DNA from: Mycobacterium spongiae
GTDB lineage: Bacteria; Actinomycetota; Actinomycetes; Mycobacteriales; Mycobacteriaceae
Assembly: GCF_018278905.1 (NCBI RefSeq)
Contig: NZ_CP046600.1
Coordinates: 4,526,001 to 4,590,000 of the forward strand
DNA length: 64,000 bases
Direction: 5' to 3'
The notes below the pieces were generated by a model. It worked only from the letters and a program-made list of their open reading frames with translations. It made no database searches and was not told the origin of the DNA. A program made the translations under genes and the position numbers. Within the stretch, counting starts at the first letter, position 1. Every line of letters starts with the position of its first letter. This document shows positions 16,380 through 26,264 of the stretch, one piece after another.

Positions 16380-17981
16380 TTACCCATCAGCCCCGGGGCT
16401 GCCCCATACTAGACCGCCGGCGCCGCCGTCACCGCCGGAACCGTCGGGAGCGCCGGTGCCGCCGGTTCCGCCGGCCCCACCGGCCCCGCCGTCACCGAAC
16501 AGTGTGGCGGCATTGCCGCCGCTCCCGCCACTACCGCCAGGTGCGGGGATGGCCGGGACGAACGCGCTGCCGCCATTGCCGCCGGCACCGCCGTTGCCAT
16601 ACAGCCATCCGCCTGTCCCGCCGGCCCCGCCGTCGCCGGCGGGTGAAGGCGAGTTCCCCGCCCCGCCGTTGCCACCATTGCCGCCGTTGCCGTACAACAG
16701 ACCGCCCGCCCCACCGACCCCGCCGTCGCCTTGCAGTCCGCCGGATCCGGCAGCACCGCCGTCGCCGATTAGCCCTGCGTGACCGCCAGCACCGCCGTCT
16801 CGACTGTTCGCGCCGTTCCCGCCGGCGCCGCCATTGCCGATCAGACCGCCATTGCCGCCGGCCCCGCCGTCTCCACCCGATTGATTGGGAAGCCCTGTCG
16901 GGTTGCCGTTGCCACCACTACCGCCGTTGCCGTATAGCCACCCGCCGTGACCACCGGCGCCACCATCGGCGAATGTGCCGGCAGCGCCATTGCCGCCGTG
17001 GCCAATCAACAACCCGCCGGTGCCGCCGTTGCCGCCGACACCGCCGCTCCCCGCGCCAGGGTTTCCGCCGATCGCGCCGTTACCCCCGTTGCCGATCAGC
17101 CCGCCCGCCCCGCCGGCTCCGCCGGCCCCGCCATCGCCGCCGGTGAAGCCAAGTGTCGCGGCGTCGCCGCCGGCCCCTCCGGCTCCGCCGTCTCCGTACA
17201 AGCGTCCGCCGGCCCCGCCAGCCCCGCCGGCTCCGCCGTCTCCGATGGTGTCGAAGCCGTTCCCGCCGTCCCCGCCATCCCCGGCGTTCCCGCCGTTGCC
17301 GATCAGTCCGCCGCTGCCGCCGTTGCCGCCAGCCCCGCCGGCCAAGCCAATGGTGCCGCTCGTCCCGCCGGCGCCGCCGGCGCCGCCGAACCCGCCGGCG
17401 CCGAGCAACCAGCCGCCGGAACCGCCGTTCCCGCCGTTGCCGCCGGCCTGACCGGCGCCATCCCCGCCGATACCGCCGAACCCGCCGTTGCCGATAAGAC
17501 CGGCGTTTCCGCCGTTGCCACCGGCCTGGCCTGGGCCGCCGGAACCGCCGTTGCCGCCGTTTCCGTACAACAGCCCGCCGTCACCGCCGGCCTGGCCGGT
17601 CCCGGCTTCCCCGTCGGCACCGTTACCCACCAACGGGCGCCCCAACACGGCCTCGGTATGTGCGTTGGCCAGATTCAGCGCATGCTGCAGCAGGGAGGCG
17701 TTGGCCGTCTCAGCGGCCTGGTACGCGGCGCCGGCGTTGGATAGGGTGTCCACGAACTGGGCGTGAAAGGCCGTCGCCTGCGCGCTCAGGGCCTGATAAG
17801 ACTGCGCGTACTCCGAGAAAACAGTCGCCACGGCCGCCGACACCTCATCGGCACCGGCTGCCGCCACCTGTGTGGTCTGGGACGCCGCTACCCCGTTGGC
17901 TGCGCTCAGTGCCGAGCCAATGCTGTCCAAATGGGTTGTCGCACCGGCCAGTACATCCGGTATTGCCAGCACATAAGACAC
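16380..17981 (-). CDS. PE_PGRS family protein (533 aa)
   Basis: The N-terminal PE domain starts MSYVLAIPDVLAGATTHLDS and includes [20 protein letters not shown], a canonical PE heart. The linker AVLGRPLVGNGADG sits at about residue 118. The PGRS part repeats YGNGGNGG / LIGNGG blocks and ends SPGADG. There are no frameshifts. It is predicted to be secreted via ESX-5 to the envelope. It lies inside a segment bracketed by two copies of an IS110 3' end and is divergent from the broken PE gene at 18927. Confidence 0.9.
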   Translation of the reverse strand: MSYVLAIPDVLAGATTHLDSIGSALSAANGVAASQTTQVAAAGADEVSAAVATVFSEYAQSYQALSAQATAFHAQFVDTLSNAGAAYQAAETANASLLQHALNLANAHTEAVLGRPLVGNGADGEAGTGQAGGDGGLLYGNGGNGGSGGPGQAGGNGGNAGLIGNGGFGGIGGDGAGQAGGNGGNGGSGGWLLGAGGFGGAGGAGGTSGTIGLAGGAGGNGGSGGLIGNGGNAGDGGDGGNGFDTIGDGGAGGAGGAGGRLYGDGGAGGAGGDAATLGFTGGDGGAGGAGGAGGLIGNGGNGAIGGNPGAGSGGVGGNGGTGGLLIGHGGNGAAGTFADGGAGGHGGWLYGNGGSGGNGNPTGLPNQSGGDGGAGGNGGLIGNGGAGGNGANSRDGGAGGHAGLIGDGGAAGSGGLQGDGGVGGAGGLLYGNGGNGGNGGAGNSPSPAGDGGAGGTGGWLYGNGGAGGNGGSAFVPAIPAPGGSGGSGGNAATLFGDGGAGGAGGTGGTGAPDGSGGDGGAGGLVWGSPGADG

Positions 17982-18926
17982 CGTTCTTCCCCTTGTGTAG
18001 CTACCTCGAATCGTCTACGAAAACACGATAATGTGGCGCCGTTTCGGAATGAAGATTTTTCCGAAATTCTTCCGACATTCTGGCCGATATCTGGGAGCTC
18101 AAGCTGGTGCCGGCGGTCTCCAGGCTGGGGTCAACACCGGTGGACCGTCTGATCGTTCATCGGCGAGCCACCGTAGCTGGATCGCGACGGCCCCTGCTCT
18201 TCAGCCGACACTCGACGCACGATCGACGGAACGTCGGCCGGCGGTAGGGGAGCGCTGTCCTTGCCTCGCCAATGGCCAACCCGCATCGTTCGCGACGCAC
18301 ATTGTCAAAAAAGACCGACCAGACTTGCTCCGCGCTCTGCGGGTAGACTGCAGCGAGGACACCTTTGTCAAATCCCGTGCGTCGGCGGCGGCGAGAGCTT
18401 CATCGAATTCGGCATCGATCGCTGCGAGAATCGTTTTCAACAGATCGGCGCTGACGCGATCGGAATCTACCGAGACCACCGATTGCTCAAGTTCCCATAA
18501 CAACTCGTACCGTGGTGCGCATTTTCGGGTGGTCCAACTTCCTCAGGCACAGGACTCGCCTTTCCGTGGCGTGCCTCTGGGTACCTTTCGCGGACTGTGG
18601 GTCGTCAGGGCTTTGACACGGCTCAACTTGTGCTCCTATTCACCGACAACTCCAAATCCCTTATGGCAACTGCCGGTTGCCGTCCTCGGGGCGTGTGTGC
18701 GCTGTGCACTGTAGGACTGGTCCTGCTGGGCAGTTCGTCCCTGTAGCCAAGGTACTTGCGCAGGGGTCGGACGCGCGTTTGTAGGTTCCACACCAGTTGT
18801 CCGGGCGCTGGGTGAGCGGGTGTAGTCGGGGCGGCTGTTGGAAATGATGTGCCGCCGGCGGTACGGCTAGCGCGTTGACGTTGCCCGTGGTGTGTCGACG
18901 GTGACCAGACTGTTGGGAGGCTAGCG
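17982..18926. other. divergent intergenic region between two PE genes
   Basis: This 945-bp interval separates the starts of the minus-strand PE_PGRS and the plus-strand PE gene. One minus-strand frame (18201-18503) begins LWELEQSVVSVDSDRVSADL and reads plausibly for about 45 residues before turning into low-quality sequence. It may be the remnant of a gene, but I cannot assign it. GGGAGG near 18915 is the ribosome-binding site for the PE gene. Confidence 0.45.
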
Positions 18927-19397
18927 ATGTCGTATGTTGTGGCGGTCCCCGAGGTGGTAGCGGCCGCGGCAACAGATTTGGCGGGCATCGGCTCGACGCT
19001 GAATGCGGCCAATGTCGCCGCGGCGGTGCCGACGATGGGGGTGTTGGCCGCGGGTGCCGATGAGGTGTCGGCGGCGGTAGCGGCGCTGTTTTCCGCCCAC
19101 GCCCGGACCTATCGGGCGCTCAGCACGCAAGTGGCGGGGTTTCACGCCCAGTTTGTGCAGGCCCACGCCCGTGCCGGCAGCACGTATGCCACGGCCGAGG
19201 CAGCCAACGCATCGCCCTCGGCTGCCGTGCAACAAGACGTATTGGGCGCGATCAACGTGCCCAGCCGTCACCGATCAGCGGGCGCCCCAACAACGCGAAG
19301 CTCGCGTAAGCATCCGCCGGATGCGGGTTCTTCGTTCAGCCCGACCTCTCGACGAGCAGGACCCAGCGAAAGCAGTGATCCGTTCGATTCGTCATAG
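18927..19397 (+). pseudogene. truncated PE-domain gene with inverted PE_PGRS linker at its 3' end
   Basis: Residues 1 to about 112 are an intact PE domain ([40 protein letters not shown], ending VLGAINVP). At 19263 the sequence stops matching a PE protein. The next about 35 bases (19265-19300) read on the opposite strand as [11 protein letters not shown], the linker that normally follows the PE domain. The downstream tail [11 protein letters not shown] is therefore a chance translation of an inverted segment. A PE domain alone could still be exported, but the PGRS part is missing. Confidence 0.75.
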
Positions 19398-19539
19398 TGC
19401 GATCCTCATTCGGGTGAGACGACTCGACTTGTCTTCACCGACTTCGGTTTCCCATCCCATGTTGTTGCGATCGCAATCCAATGCCCATAGGTCAATCGTG
19501 GGGCCTGGCCCATCAACGCCACCAGCTCTTTGAGGGTCG

Positions 19540-19713
19540 ACCAAGCCCGGCGAGAGCGTCGGACTGGGATTACCAAGCCCAACGACACCTGTTCAACACG
19601 TTCCTCGGACAACTCCACCACTGCCTCACACCGGCACCGGTTACGACGACACCCGCGCATGTCCGCATCCGCTCGATCTAGCCGGACTTTCTGATGTCAC
19701 GAGATGTCTTCAC
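19540..19713 (+). mobile_element. IS110 3'-end remnant (second copy)
   Basis: This run parallels 15658-15840 base for base with scattered changes. It encodes QAQRHLFNTFLGQLHHCL, the C-terminal words of the IS110 transposase, followed by a closely related non-coding end that includes TGATGTCACGAGATGTCTTC. The two copies are direct repeats about 3.9 kb apart and bracket the PE_PGRS/PE pair. Confidence 0.75.
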
Positions 19714-19990
19714 CGCCCGCGGAGCGTGGCGTTTGTCCTCGACGTTACCAACCTGCGCGAGTGCCTTCTTCGCGCTGAGGTGCGCCGACTTCGGCAGCAC
19801 GGCAGGAACATTCGATATCTTGTGGAACCAGCGGCGCTGCTCGCGCGCCTGCGGAAACCCCCTGCGCACAGCTGGCGCGACGAGCTCCCTGCGCCGTCGG
19901 CGCGCACGCCGATCATCATCAGACGGCACCGCGTGTCCTGCTCGAACCGGACATTGGTATGAAGACCGTCGACCCACGAGTACACCTAGT
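19690..19990 (-). pseudogene. IS256-family transposase, central remnant
   Basis: On the minus strand, YSWVDGLHTNVRFEQDTRC and LMMIGVRADG are followed, after a frame change, by RGFPQAREQRRWFHKISNV and AVLPKSAHLSAKKALAQV. These are central words of IS256-type transposases, with a deletion between the first and second block. It ends at EDKRHAPRAVK. In intact family members the next residues are FEGTYG or similar, which is where the fragment at 13905-14152 starts. Confidence 0.7.
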
Positions 19991-20102
19991 CCACGGTGGA
20001 CCAATCGCCTTGGGCGACTGCACGAGCCTTGGATTCTCAGTCACGGTGAGCTTGGTGATGATCGAGGAGAACAGGAAGGGCCAAAGTCCCAACCCGGGTT
20101 GA

Positions 20103-21008
20103 TCAAACTGCCCATCGCCTCCGCGACAACCAGTTGATCAGCCGGCCGAGGGCAATCAACAGCAGCAGGAACACGATCAGCAAGAACGCCGCCTCGTACG
20201 ACAGGTCCTGAGCCGCCTTCGACGGCTGGTTATAGAAGGTCCAAATCGGGTAGGTCAGGTAGCCGACCGGCGCGTCGGTGAGTTGTCCGGTGGGCAGTGA
20301 ATTCGACCATCCCGCCGTATACAACAGCGGCGCCGTCTCACCGACCGCCAAAGCCAGCGCGACCAACATCCCGGTAACGATCCCCGGCATCGCGGTCTTC
20401 AAGACGATCTTGCGCAGCGCCCAACCGGACGGTAACCCGAGTGCCTCCGCCCCCTCCCGGTATGACGTGGGCACCTGGGCCAACGCGGACTCGGTTGCCT
20501 TGGCGATGTACGGGATGCTCATCACCGACAGCACCACAACCCCGGCTGCCAAGGAAAATCCCCAGTCGAAATACACCACAAGGGCCAGGTAGCCGACATA
20601 ACCGAGCACGATGGACGGAATTCCGGACAGCACCTCGTAGGCGCCCCGCAGAATCGACCGCGTCTTGCCGGTGGCGAACTCGGACAAGTAGATTCCGGTC
20701 AACACACTCACCGTGCCACCGACCAGCGTCACCCCAATACCCAGGACCACGGTCCCCACGATGGCGTTGCGCAAGCCGCCACCGTTGCCCCGCGTGTCAC
20801 GCACCAGCACACTCCACTCGAAGACCGGCAGTGCGCGACCGATGACACCGATCAGCATCCACAACGTCGGGGCCACAACCACCACCAGGCAGCAGAAGCA
20901 TGCCGCCCACCACAGCGTGTTGACGATCCTGCGCCGCAGCGTGACCGACCGCCGTCGCGAAGCCATCGTCGGCGTCTGCGTGGTTCCCGAGCCAGCTGAT
21001 TCACTCAT
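20103..21008 (-). CDS. pstA2: phosphate ABC transporter permease PstA
   Basis: The 301-residue integral membrane protein has six predicted hydrophobic segments and the permease EAA-like loop ([21 protein letters not shown] near residue 188). The substrate-gate run [18 protein letters not shown] is typical of PstA. The length equals the remembered M. tuberculosis PstA2. It starts one base after the pstC1 stop (TGACATG), and it is last in the operon pstB-pstS1-pstC1-pstA2. It forms the membrane channel with PstC for high-affinity phosphate import. Confidence 0.93.
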   Translation of the reverse strand: MSESAGSGTTQTPTMASRRRSVTLRRRIVNTLWWAACFCCLVVVVAPTLWMLIGVIGRALPVFEWSVLVRDTRGNGGGLRNAIVGTVVLGIGVTLVGGTVSVLTGIYLSEFATGKTRSILRGAYEVLSGIPSIVLGYVGYLALVVYFDWGFSLAAGVVVLSVMSIPYIAKATESALAQVPTSYREGAEALGLPSGWALRKIVLKTAMPGIVTGMLVALALAVGETAPLLYTAGWSNSLPTGQLTDAPVGYLTYPIWTFYNQPSKAAQDLSYEAAFLLIVFLLLLIALGRLINWLSRRRWAV

Positions 21009-21009
21009 G

Positions 21010-22080
21010 TCAGATCCCGCGTCCCACCGGCAGCCCGGTGCGCGACACCCGCCGAACCATTCCGCGAGCAGCGATATTCGTCAGCAAGGTGATCACCATC
21101 AGCACCAGGCCCGCTTCGGCCAACGTCTTCACCGCGAAGTTGGTGGAATCCGTCATCGCCGAATCCAGCTGTGACACCACGGTGGCGGCGATAGTGGTCA
21201 TCGTCGAGTAGATGTTCGCGGGCATCGTACCCAACACCGCGCCGGACACCATAGCGACTGCCATCGTCTCCCCAAGCGCCCGTCCCAAGCCCAGAACCAC
21301 GGCACCGATGATGCCGCTGGACACCCACGGCACGGTGACCCGGCGAGCGCACTCCCACCTCGACATGCCTAACGCGATCGCGCCCTCGCGAGGCAGCAAC
21401 GGCACCTGCCGGAAGAGATCACGAGTGGTGGCGGCGACAATGGGAATGACCATCACGGCCAACACCAGACCAGAAACCAACAGTCCTTCCCCGTTGCCGG
21501 TGTCCCCCCGAAAGTAGTTCAGCACCGGGACATCCGGCGCGTTGCGGGCGATCACCGGCGCTATGTGATGAGCAATAAACGGCCCGAAGGTCATCGCCCC
21601 CCACAGGCCGACCACGACGCTGGGGATCCCGGCGAGCAATTCGAGCATGATCCCCACGGCAGCCGCCAACCGTTTGGGCAACCGTTCAACGATCGCCAGC
21701 GCCGCGCCCACAGACACCGGCACCGCAATGATCAGAGCGATTGCCGAGGTGGCGAGCGTCCCAACGATCAGTGGCAACGCCCCGTAGTAGGCACCGACCG
21801 GATGGGCGACACCGTCGGTGACAACAGTAGCGCCGTAGGTGTTGCCCGGGTTCCATTCGGTCGCGTAGAAGAAGTGCCAACCGTTGACCCTGATCGCGGG
21901 TAGCGCCTCAATGATCAGCGTCGCCAGCACGAAAACGAGCGCGAGCAGCGGGATCACCGCGCCCAACGCGCCGAGCCAACGGATAACGCGGCCCTCGCGG
22001 TTGGCTTCCCGAGCACGCGCCAGCATGCTGCGAGGCGCGGCCCGGCCAGCCGACACCGGCTGCTCTGTCGCGGAAGTCAA
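21010..22080 (-). CDS. pstC1: phosphate ABC transporter permease PstC
   Basis: This PstC-type permease has conserved words [35 protein letters not shown], the EAA loop ([19 protein letters not shown]) and [22 protein letters not shown]. Six transmembrane segments are predicted. TTG 22080 lies 5 bases after the pstS1 stop. An internal ATG at 22026 (MLARAREAN) matches the remembered M. tuberculosis start and is an alternative giving 338 residues. It pairs with PstA2. Confidence 0.92.
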   Translation of the reverse strand: MTSATEQPVSAGRAAPRSMLARAREANREGRVIRWLGALGAVIPLLALVFVLATLIIEALPAIRVNGWHFFYATEWNPGNTYGATVVTDGVAHPVGAYYGALPLIVGTLATSAIALIIAVPVSVGAALAIVERLPKRLAAAVGIMLELLAGIPSVVVGLWGAMTFGPFIAHHIAPVIARNAPDVPVLNYFRGDTGNGEGLLVSGLVLAVMVIPIVAATTRDLFRQVPLLPREGAIALGMSRWECARRVTVPWVSSGIIGAVVLGLGRALGETMAVAMVSGAVLGTMPANIYSTMTTIAATVVSQLDSAMTDSTNFAVKTLAEAGLVLMVITLLTNIAARGMVRRVSRTGLPVGRGI

Positions 22081-22085
22081 CGAAT

Positions 22086-23210
22086 TTAGCCGGAAATCGT
22101 CGCGATCAGTGCCTCCGACAACTTCACCACTGACTCCGGCAGCGGTTGAAAGTGAACGTGATCGAGGAATGACGGGTCATTGCCGTCGGTGATCGCCCAA
22201 TGCAGAAATGCCTGCATCGTCTGTGCGGTGGCGGCATCTTTCTGACGGTCGTTGACGATCGCGTACTCGTAGTTGATGATCGGGTAGCCGTCCGGGGCGG
22301 GCCCGTTGATCATCGAGATCGCCTGGTTTGCAGGCGTTTTCGAAGCAAAACCTTCGGCCGCGGCCTTAATGCTCTGCGCGTCGGGCAGCAGGAAATTGCC
22401 CGAGCTGTTTGCCAGTTGAGCCTCACCAAGTCCTCGTTTGCTGGCCTGGTCGAGGAAGCTGATGCCGATGTATGCCACACAACCCGGCGTATCGGCACAG
22501 CCGGTTACCATGCCGCCATTGCCGTTCTCGCCCAGCGCACCAGGCACGGCAGGGAAGTCGACGGTGGTGCCGAAGCCCGGCGACTTACCCCAACCGTCCG
22601 GATCTTGCTTGGACAGGTACTGCGTGAACAGGAAAGTGTCGCCAGACCCGTCGGAACGGTGCAGCGGGACCACCGTGGTATCGGGCAGATCAACCCCGGG
22701 GTTGAGGTCAGCGATTTGCGGATCGTTCCAGGTCGTGATGGTGCCCTGGTACATGGCCGCCAAGACTTTTCCGTTCAACTTGAGGTGTTCGGTCACACCG
22801 GGCAGGTTGTAGTTGACTTGCTGAGCCGAGATGGCCAGCGCGATGTTCATCAACCCCTTGTGCGCGGCCATGTCGCCTTCGGACAGGTACGCGTCGGAGG
22901 CCCCGATGTTGACCGTCCCAGCGGCCGCCTGCGCAATCCCAGTGCCTGAACCGGTGCTCTCGGTGGTGATCGTGACGTTCGGATACTTTTGGCGAAATGC
23001 CGGAGCCCACCGATTGAACAAGGGGTAGAGCAGCGTGCTACCGGTCTGCGACAACGTCACTTTCGACGTCGCGGGGGTAGTCGCGACAGTGCCTGCGGCC
23101 GGACCAGATTCAGATGAACTGTCTTCTGAGTTCGAACCACAGGCCGCTGCGGCAAGGATTAGCGGCACAATGGCCGATACGGACAACAGCGAACGCAGAC
23201 GAATCGTCAT
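22086..23210 (-). CDS. pstS1: periplasmic phosphate-binding lipoprotein PstS1
   Basis: The 374-residue lipoprotein has signal [20 protein letters not shown] and a lipobox AAAC, with Cys24 as the lipidation site. The mature protein has the phosphate-site words [40 protein letters not shown] and [17 protein letters not shown]. It delivers phosphate to PstC1A2. In M. tuberculosis the ortholog is the 38-kDa antigen. It is second in the operon, 32 bp after pstB. Confidence 0.95.
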   Translation of the reverse strand: MTIRLRSLLSVSAIVPLILAAAACGSNSEDSSSESGPAAGTVATTPATSKVTLSQTGSTLLYPLFNRWAPAFRQKYPNVTITTESTGSGTGIAQAAAGTVNIGASDAYLSEGDMAAHKGLMNIALAISAQQVNYNLPGVTEHLKLNGKVLAAMYQGTITTWNDPQIADLNPGVDLPDTTVVPLHRSDGSGDTFLFTQYLSKQDPDGWGKSPGFGTTVDFPAVPGALGENGNGGMVTGCADTPGCVAYIGISFLDQASKRGLGEAQLANSSGNFLLPDAQSIKAAAEGFASKTPANQAISMINGPAPDGYPIINYEYAIVNDRQKDAATAQTMQAFLHWAITDGNDPSFLDHVHFQPLPESVVKLSEALIATISG

Positions 23211-23242
23211 TGCTTACCTCATCTACCTTTCTTTACCGTTCT

Positions 23243-24115
23243 CTACTTTCTTTCCGTTTCGGGTGCACCGTCGAGGGCCGCGGCCCCGTCGGGGACAGGG
23301 GGGCCGCTGCGGTCACCAGACAGCCCGGAGACGTAACGGGCGGTTTCCGGATGCTGGGGAGCCGAGAACAGTTGGTCGGTGGCGCCCTCTTCCACCAGCC
23401 TGCCGTCGAAGAACAGGGCTGCGCGGTCACTGATGCGCGCGGCCTGGGCAAGATTGTGGGTCACGATGATCACCGAGAGGCGGTCGGCGAGCGACCGGAT
23501 CAGCTCCTCGATCTTTTCCGTGGTCGTCGGGTCCAGCGCCGAGGTCGGTTCGTCGAGCAGCAATACCTCTGGATTCACCGCAAGCGTGCGGGCTAGGCAC
23601 AACAACTGCTGCTGACCACCGGAGAGCCGGAATGGCGAATCGCCGAGGCGATCCTTGACCGCATCCCACAGGCCGACCACGCTGAGTCGAGCCTCGACAA
23701 CATCGTTGAATTCTTTGCGTGGCACCAATTTGTGCGCGCGCACGCCGGCAACCACATTGTCCTTGATGGACATCGGGAATGGATTGGGCCGCTGGAACAG
23801 CATGCCGACCCGACGGCGAAACTCCATGAGGTCGCGATGTTCGAAGATACTGAGTCCACCCAGCAGCACGTCGCCGCTATATCGGTAACCGAAGACTTTG
23901 TCGTTCATCCGATTCAGGGTGCGCAAGAATGTCGTCTTGCCCGAACCGGTCGGTCCCATCAAAGACGTGACCGCACGAGCGGGAAAGTTCATGCTTACCC
24001 GGTCGAGGACGGTTTTGGATCCGAAACCGAGGGTGAGGTTCACGGCCGTCATGGCTGGAGTTACGCGGTCAGTATCGACGGCTTCGGTTTCGGCGCCGAG
24101 CCGTTCACACTCCAT
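23243..24115 (-). CDS. pstB: phosphate ABC transporter ATPase PstB
   Basis: The 290-residue ATPase has Walker A GPTGSGKT near residue 54, Q-loop FQRPNPFP, the signature RLSGGQQQLLCLA, Walker B VLLLDEPTSALDP and the switch THNL. It energises phosphate import. It is the only PstB in the window although two permease sets (C1A2 and C2A1) are present, so it may serve both. It is the first gene of the minus-strand operon. A direct-repeat array lies 30-90 bp upstream of its start. Confidence 0.94.
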   Translation of the reverse strand: MECERLGAETEAVDTDRVTPAMTAVNLTLGFGSKTVLDRVSMNFPARAVTSLMGPTGSGKTTFLRTLNRMNDKVFGYRYSGDVLLGGLSIFEHRDLMEFRRRVGMLFQRPNPFPMSIKDNVVAGVRAHKLVPRKEFNDVVEARLSVVGLWDAVKDRLGDSPFRLSGGQQQLLCLARTLAVNPEVLLLDEPTSALDPTTTEKIEELIRSLADRLSVIIVTHNLAQAARISDRAALFFDGRLVEEGATDQLFSAPQHPETARYVSGLSGDRSGPPVPDGAAALDGAPETERK

Positions 24116-24145
24116 CGGCGCAGGCTACTACAGATTCCCCCACCT

Positions 24146-24205
24146 ATTCCCTATGCATTTCCTATGCGTTCTATTCCCTATGCATTCTCTATGCGTTCCC
24201 TGCCC
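24146..24205. promoter_or_regulatory. 11-bp direct-repeat array (pho-box-like) between pstB and the chimeric ku/pstS genes
   Basis: Five near-identical units occur: ATTCCCTATGC (24146), ATTTCCTATGC (24157), ATTCCCTATGC (24173), ATTCTCTATGC (24184) and GTTCCCTGCCC (24195), with a 5-base GTTCT spacer after the second. An 11-bp period of GTTCnCC-like units is the layout of Pho boxes bound by PhoB/PhoP-type regulators. In mycobacteria the phosphate response regulator is RegX3. The array lies in the divergent promoter region and could serve both sides. Binding is inferred. Confidence 0.5.
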
Positions 24206-24259
24206 GGGCTCGTCGCCGCTGGCCCAATTGTCGCAGCATGCAAGGTAGGAGGTGGTTCG

Positions 24260-24766
24260 GTGAAGTTCACCGTGGCGACGTTGCCCGGCGAGCCCAGTCA
24301 CGAGATCGAGGCACTGGGGTTCGTCCCGGCTGGCGATCTTGACCCAATGATGTTTGACCGCAGCTGCGTGGAGTCGGATTCGAAGTCGTCCACGTCGTTG
24401 AGGCTGTTAGTCACGACGCTAGCTGGGTCCGACCGGATGGCGATCGCGCATGTCACGCTGCCTAGTACGACCCGGCTGGGGGCGTTGCGCGTCAAGGACT
24501 TCGGCGAGCGCGACCTGATAGGGGTCAGGCCAATGACGTCACCGTCCGCTACCGGGATGTCGCCGGAGCAGCCGGAGGGGCTGATCGACGCCAAACTTGA
24601 AGGTGGAGCGGCGTTTACCCCGGGAGAGAAACCAGCCGAGCTGGGCGATACCGAAGACGTCTCCGACCCGGCCCGAGGCGAAATAGGCCGCCAGGTCGCA
24701 AGAACCGCAGCTCGCAGTCACGTAGGCTCGCGGTGGCGACCCAGAGTCTGTCGAGGAGTCTCGTGA
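24260..24766 (+). pseudogene. chimeric ORF: pstS2-like start fused to a Ku fragment
   Basis: The frame opens with GTG behind a strong AGGAGG (24247-24252). The first four codons (VKFT) equal the start of both pstS2-type genes. The rest matches Ku from the ATLPEE...EIEVLEFV region through FDRS, DSKSS, TTRLGALRVKDFGER. It then skips to the C-terminal [29 protein letters not shown]. The Ku N-terminal core and part of the C-terminal domain are missing, so it cannot be a working Ku. The frame stays open for 168 codons and its TGA overlaps the GTG of the next pstS gene (GTGA). The run GTGAAGTTCAC occurs at both ends (24260 and 24763), like a duplicated junction. It may be translated, but no function can be assigned. 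Confidence 0.75.
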
Positions 24767-25878
24767 AGTTCACTCGAGCTGGTGCTGCGCTGAGCCTGTT
24801 GCTCGTCTGCGCACTGCTCTTGACGGCGTGCGGCGGCCAATCCGACAACGCGTCGTCGGTCGAATCAAGCAATCCTTCGGTGCCCGTGGACTGCGGCGGC
24901 AAAAAGAAGATCCTGGCCGCCGGCTCGACCGCGCAAACGCACGCGATAGAGCAATTCGTCTACGCCTACATCCATGCATGCCCGGGGCATACGCTGGACT
25001 ACAGCGCAAACGGTTCGGGGGCAGGGATGAAGTTGTTCCTCGCCGGCAGGACCGATCTGGCCGGCTCCGATTCACCGATGAACCCGGCGAAGGGCGAGCC
25101 AGACCGAGCGGCACGGCGCTGCGGGTCGCCGGCATGGGATCTGCCGGTGGTATTCGGCCCGATCGCAATCACCTTCAACATCAGCGGTGTGAGTTCGCTG
25201 TCTTTGGACGGACCCACAGCAGCTCGAATCTTCAACGGCGCCATCACCAAATGGGACGACCCAGCGATCAAGGCACTCAACGCCGGTAGCGACCTGCCCC
25301 CGACTCCCATCCACGTGGTCTTCCGCAGCGACCAGTCCGGGACCACCGACAATTTCCAGAAATACCTTGAGGGCGCATCGAATGGCGCGTGGGCCAGAGG
25401 AGCCGGTCAAACGTTTCGCGGAGGCGTGGGCGAAGGAGCCAACGGGAACGACGGCACGTCGCAGGCCCTGAAGCGGACCGATGGCTCGATCACTTACAAC
25501 GAATGGTCCTTCGCGGTCGGCCGTCACTTGAACATGGCACAGATCATCACGTCAGCGAGTCCCGAACCGGTGGCGATCACCGCAGCCTCAGTTGGAAAGA
25601 CCATCGCTGGAGCCGGGTTTTTGGAGGACGGCAACAATCTGGTGGTAGACACGTCAACGTTCTACCGGCCAACCGTGCCAGGCGCCTATCCGATCGTGCT
25701 CGTGACCTATGAGATCGTCTGCTCGCAGTACCCGGATGCCCCAACCGGCGCCGCGGTTCGAGCCTTTATGCAGGCCACGATTGGGGACGGCCAAATCGGT
25801 TTGGACGATTACGGATACATCCCACTGCCGCGCTCGTTCCAATCGAAATTGGTGCCAGTGGTGAACTCTATCGCCTGA
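24763..25878 (+). CDS. phosphate-binding lipoprotein, PstS2 paralog (copy A)
   Basis: The 371-residue PstS-type lipoprotein starts at GTG 24763 with GAGGAG 5 bases upstream. Signal [20 protein letters not shown] is followed by lipobox LTAC. Mature features are [62 protein letters not shown] and [14 protein letters not shown], all PstS hallmarks. It resembles the copy-B gene at 28519 throughout but is more diverged from the remembered M. tuberculosis PstS2. It is the first gene of a duplicated pstS-pknD unit and is probably induced by phosphate limitation. Confidence 0.9.
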   Translation: MKFTRAGAALSLLLVCALLLTACGGQSDNASSVESSNPSVPVDCGGKKKILAAGSTAQTHAIEQFVYAYIHACPGHTLDYSANGSGAGMKLFLAGRTDLAGSDSPMNPAKGEPDRAARRCGSPAWDLPVVFGPIAITFNISGVSSLSLDGPTAARIFNGAITKWDDPAIKALNAGSDLPPTPIHVVFRSDQSGTTDNFQKYLEGASNGAWARGAGQTFRGGVGEGANGNDGTSQALKRTDGSITYNEWSFAVGRHLNMAQIITSASPEPVAITAASVGKTIAGAGFLEDGNNLVVDTSTFYRPTVPGAYPIVLVTYEIVCSQYPDAPTGAAVRAFMQATIGDGQIGLDDYGYIPLPRSFQSKLVPVVNSIA

Positions 25879-26264
25879 CCGCCCGCAGCGTGGCAGGCAA
25901 CCACCACACGGATTCCAACCACGATGGTCGGCTGGATGGCGCCACAACCCGATGCCGCGCGGTCCGCGCACGCCGCGCGAGTGCGGCAGCGCAACAACGA
26001 CTTTAGTCGACCGATCGATTCTGCTGGCGGTGCCGCTAGAGCCGGTGAGCGACCACACCCGCCGCGCTACCGCACCCGGTGGCTCGCCAAACAGTTCTGA
26101 GTTTCCTTTGACTGGCGCGTTTCAGGTTGTGACGTGCTTCCCCGAAGATTTACGGTTTTTTTGCCGGGTGTTTCCCGACGCAACGGTGCGGCACGCGTCG
26201 GCAACAGCGGCATCTCGTGGCCGGTTGCGACCACGGGATCGGTTGGCGGCGAAGGGAGGCGGCA
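25879..26264. other. intergenic region upstream of the first pknD-like gene
   Basis: No gene is recognisable in this 386-bp gap. It contains a T-tract (ACGGTTTTTTTGCCGGG near 26148) and ends in the GGGAGG ribosome-binding site for the kinase. The word TTTGACTGGCGCGT (26106) recurs at 28349-28362 directly after the kinase stop, a small trace of the local duplication. Confidence 0.4.

Noticed and set aside
18201..18503. Minus-strand hypothetical gene between the PE genes
   Set aside because: The first about 45 residues look protein-like, but the rest is low quality, there is no clear ribosome-binding site and no family is recognised. It is kept only as a remark on the intergenic region.
24260..24766. 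Functional second Ku
   Set aside because: The N-terminal core with the start motif, the DNA-ring bridge and part of the C-terminal region are missing, and the first codons come from a pstS start.
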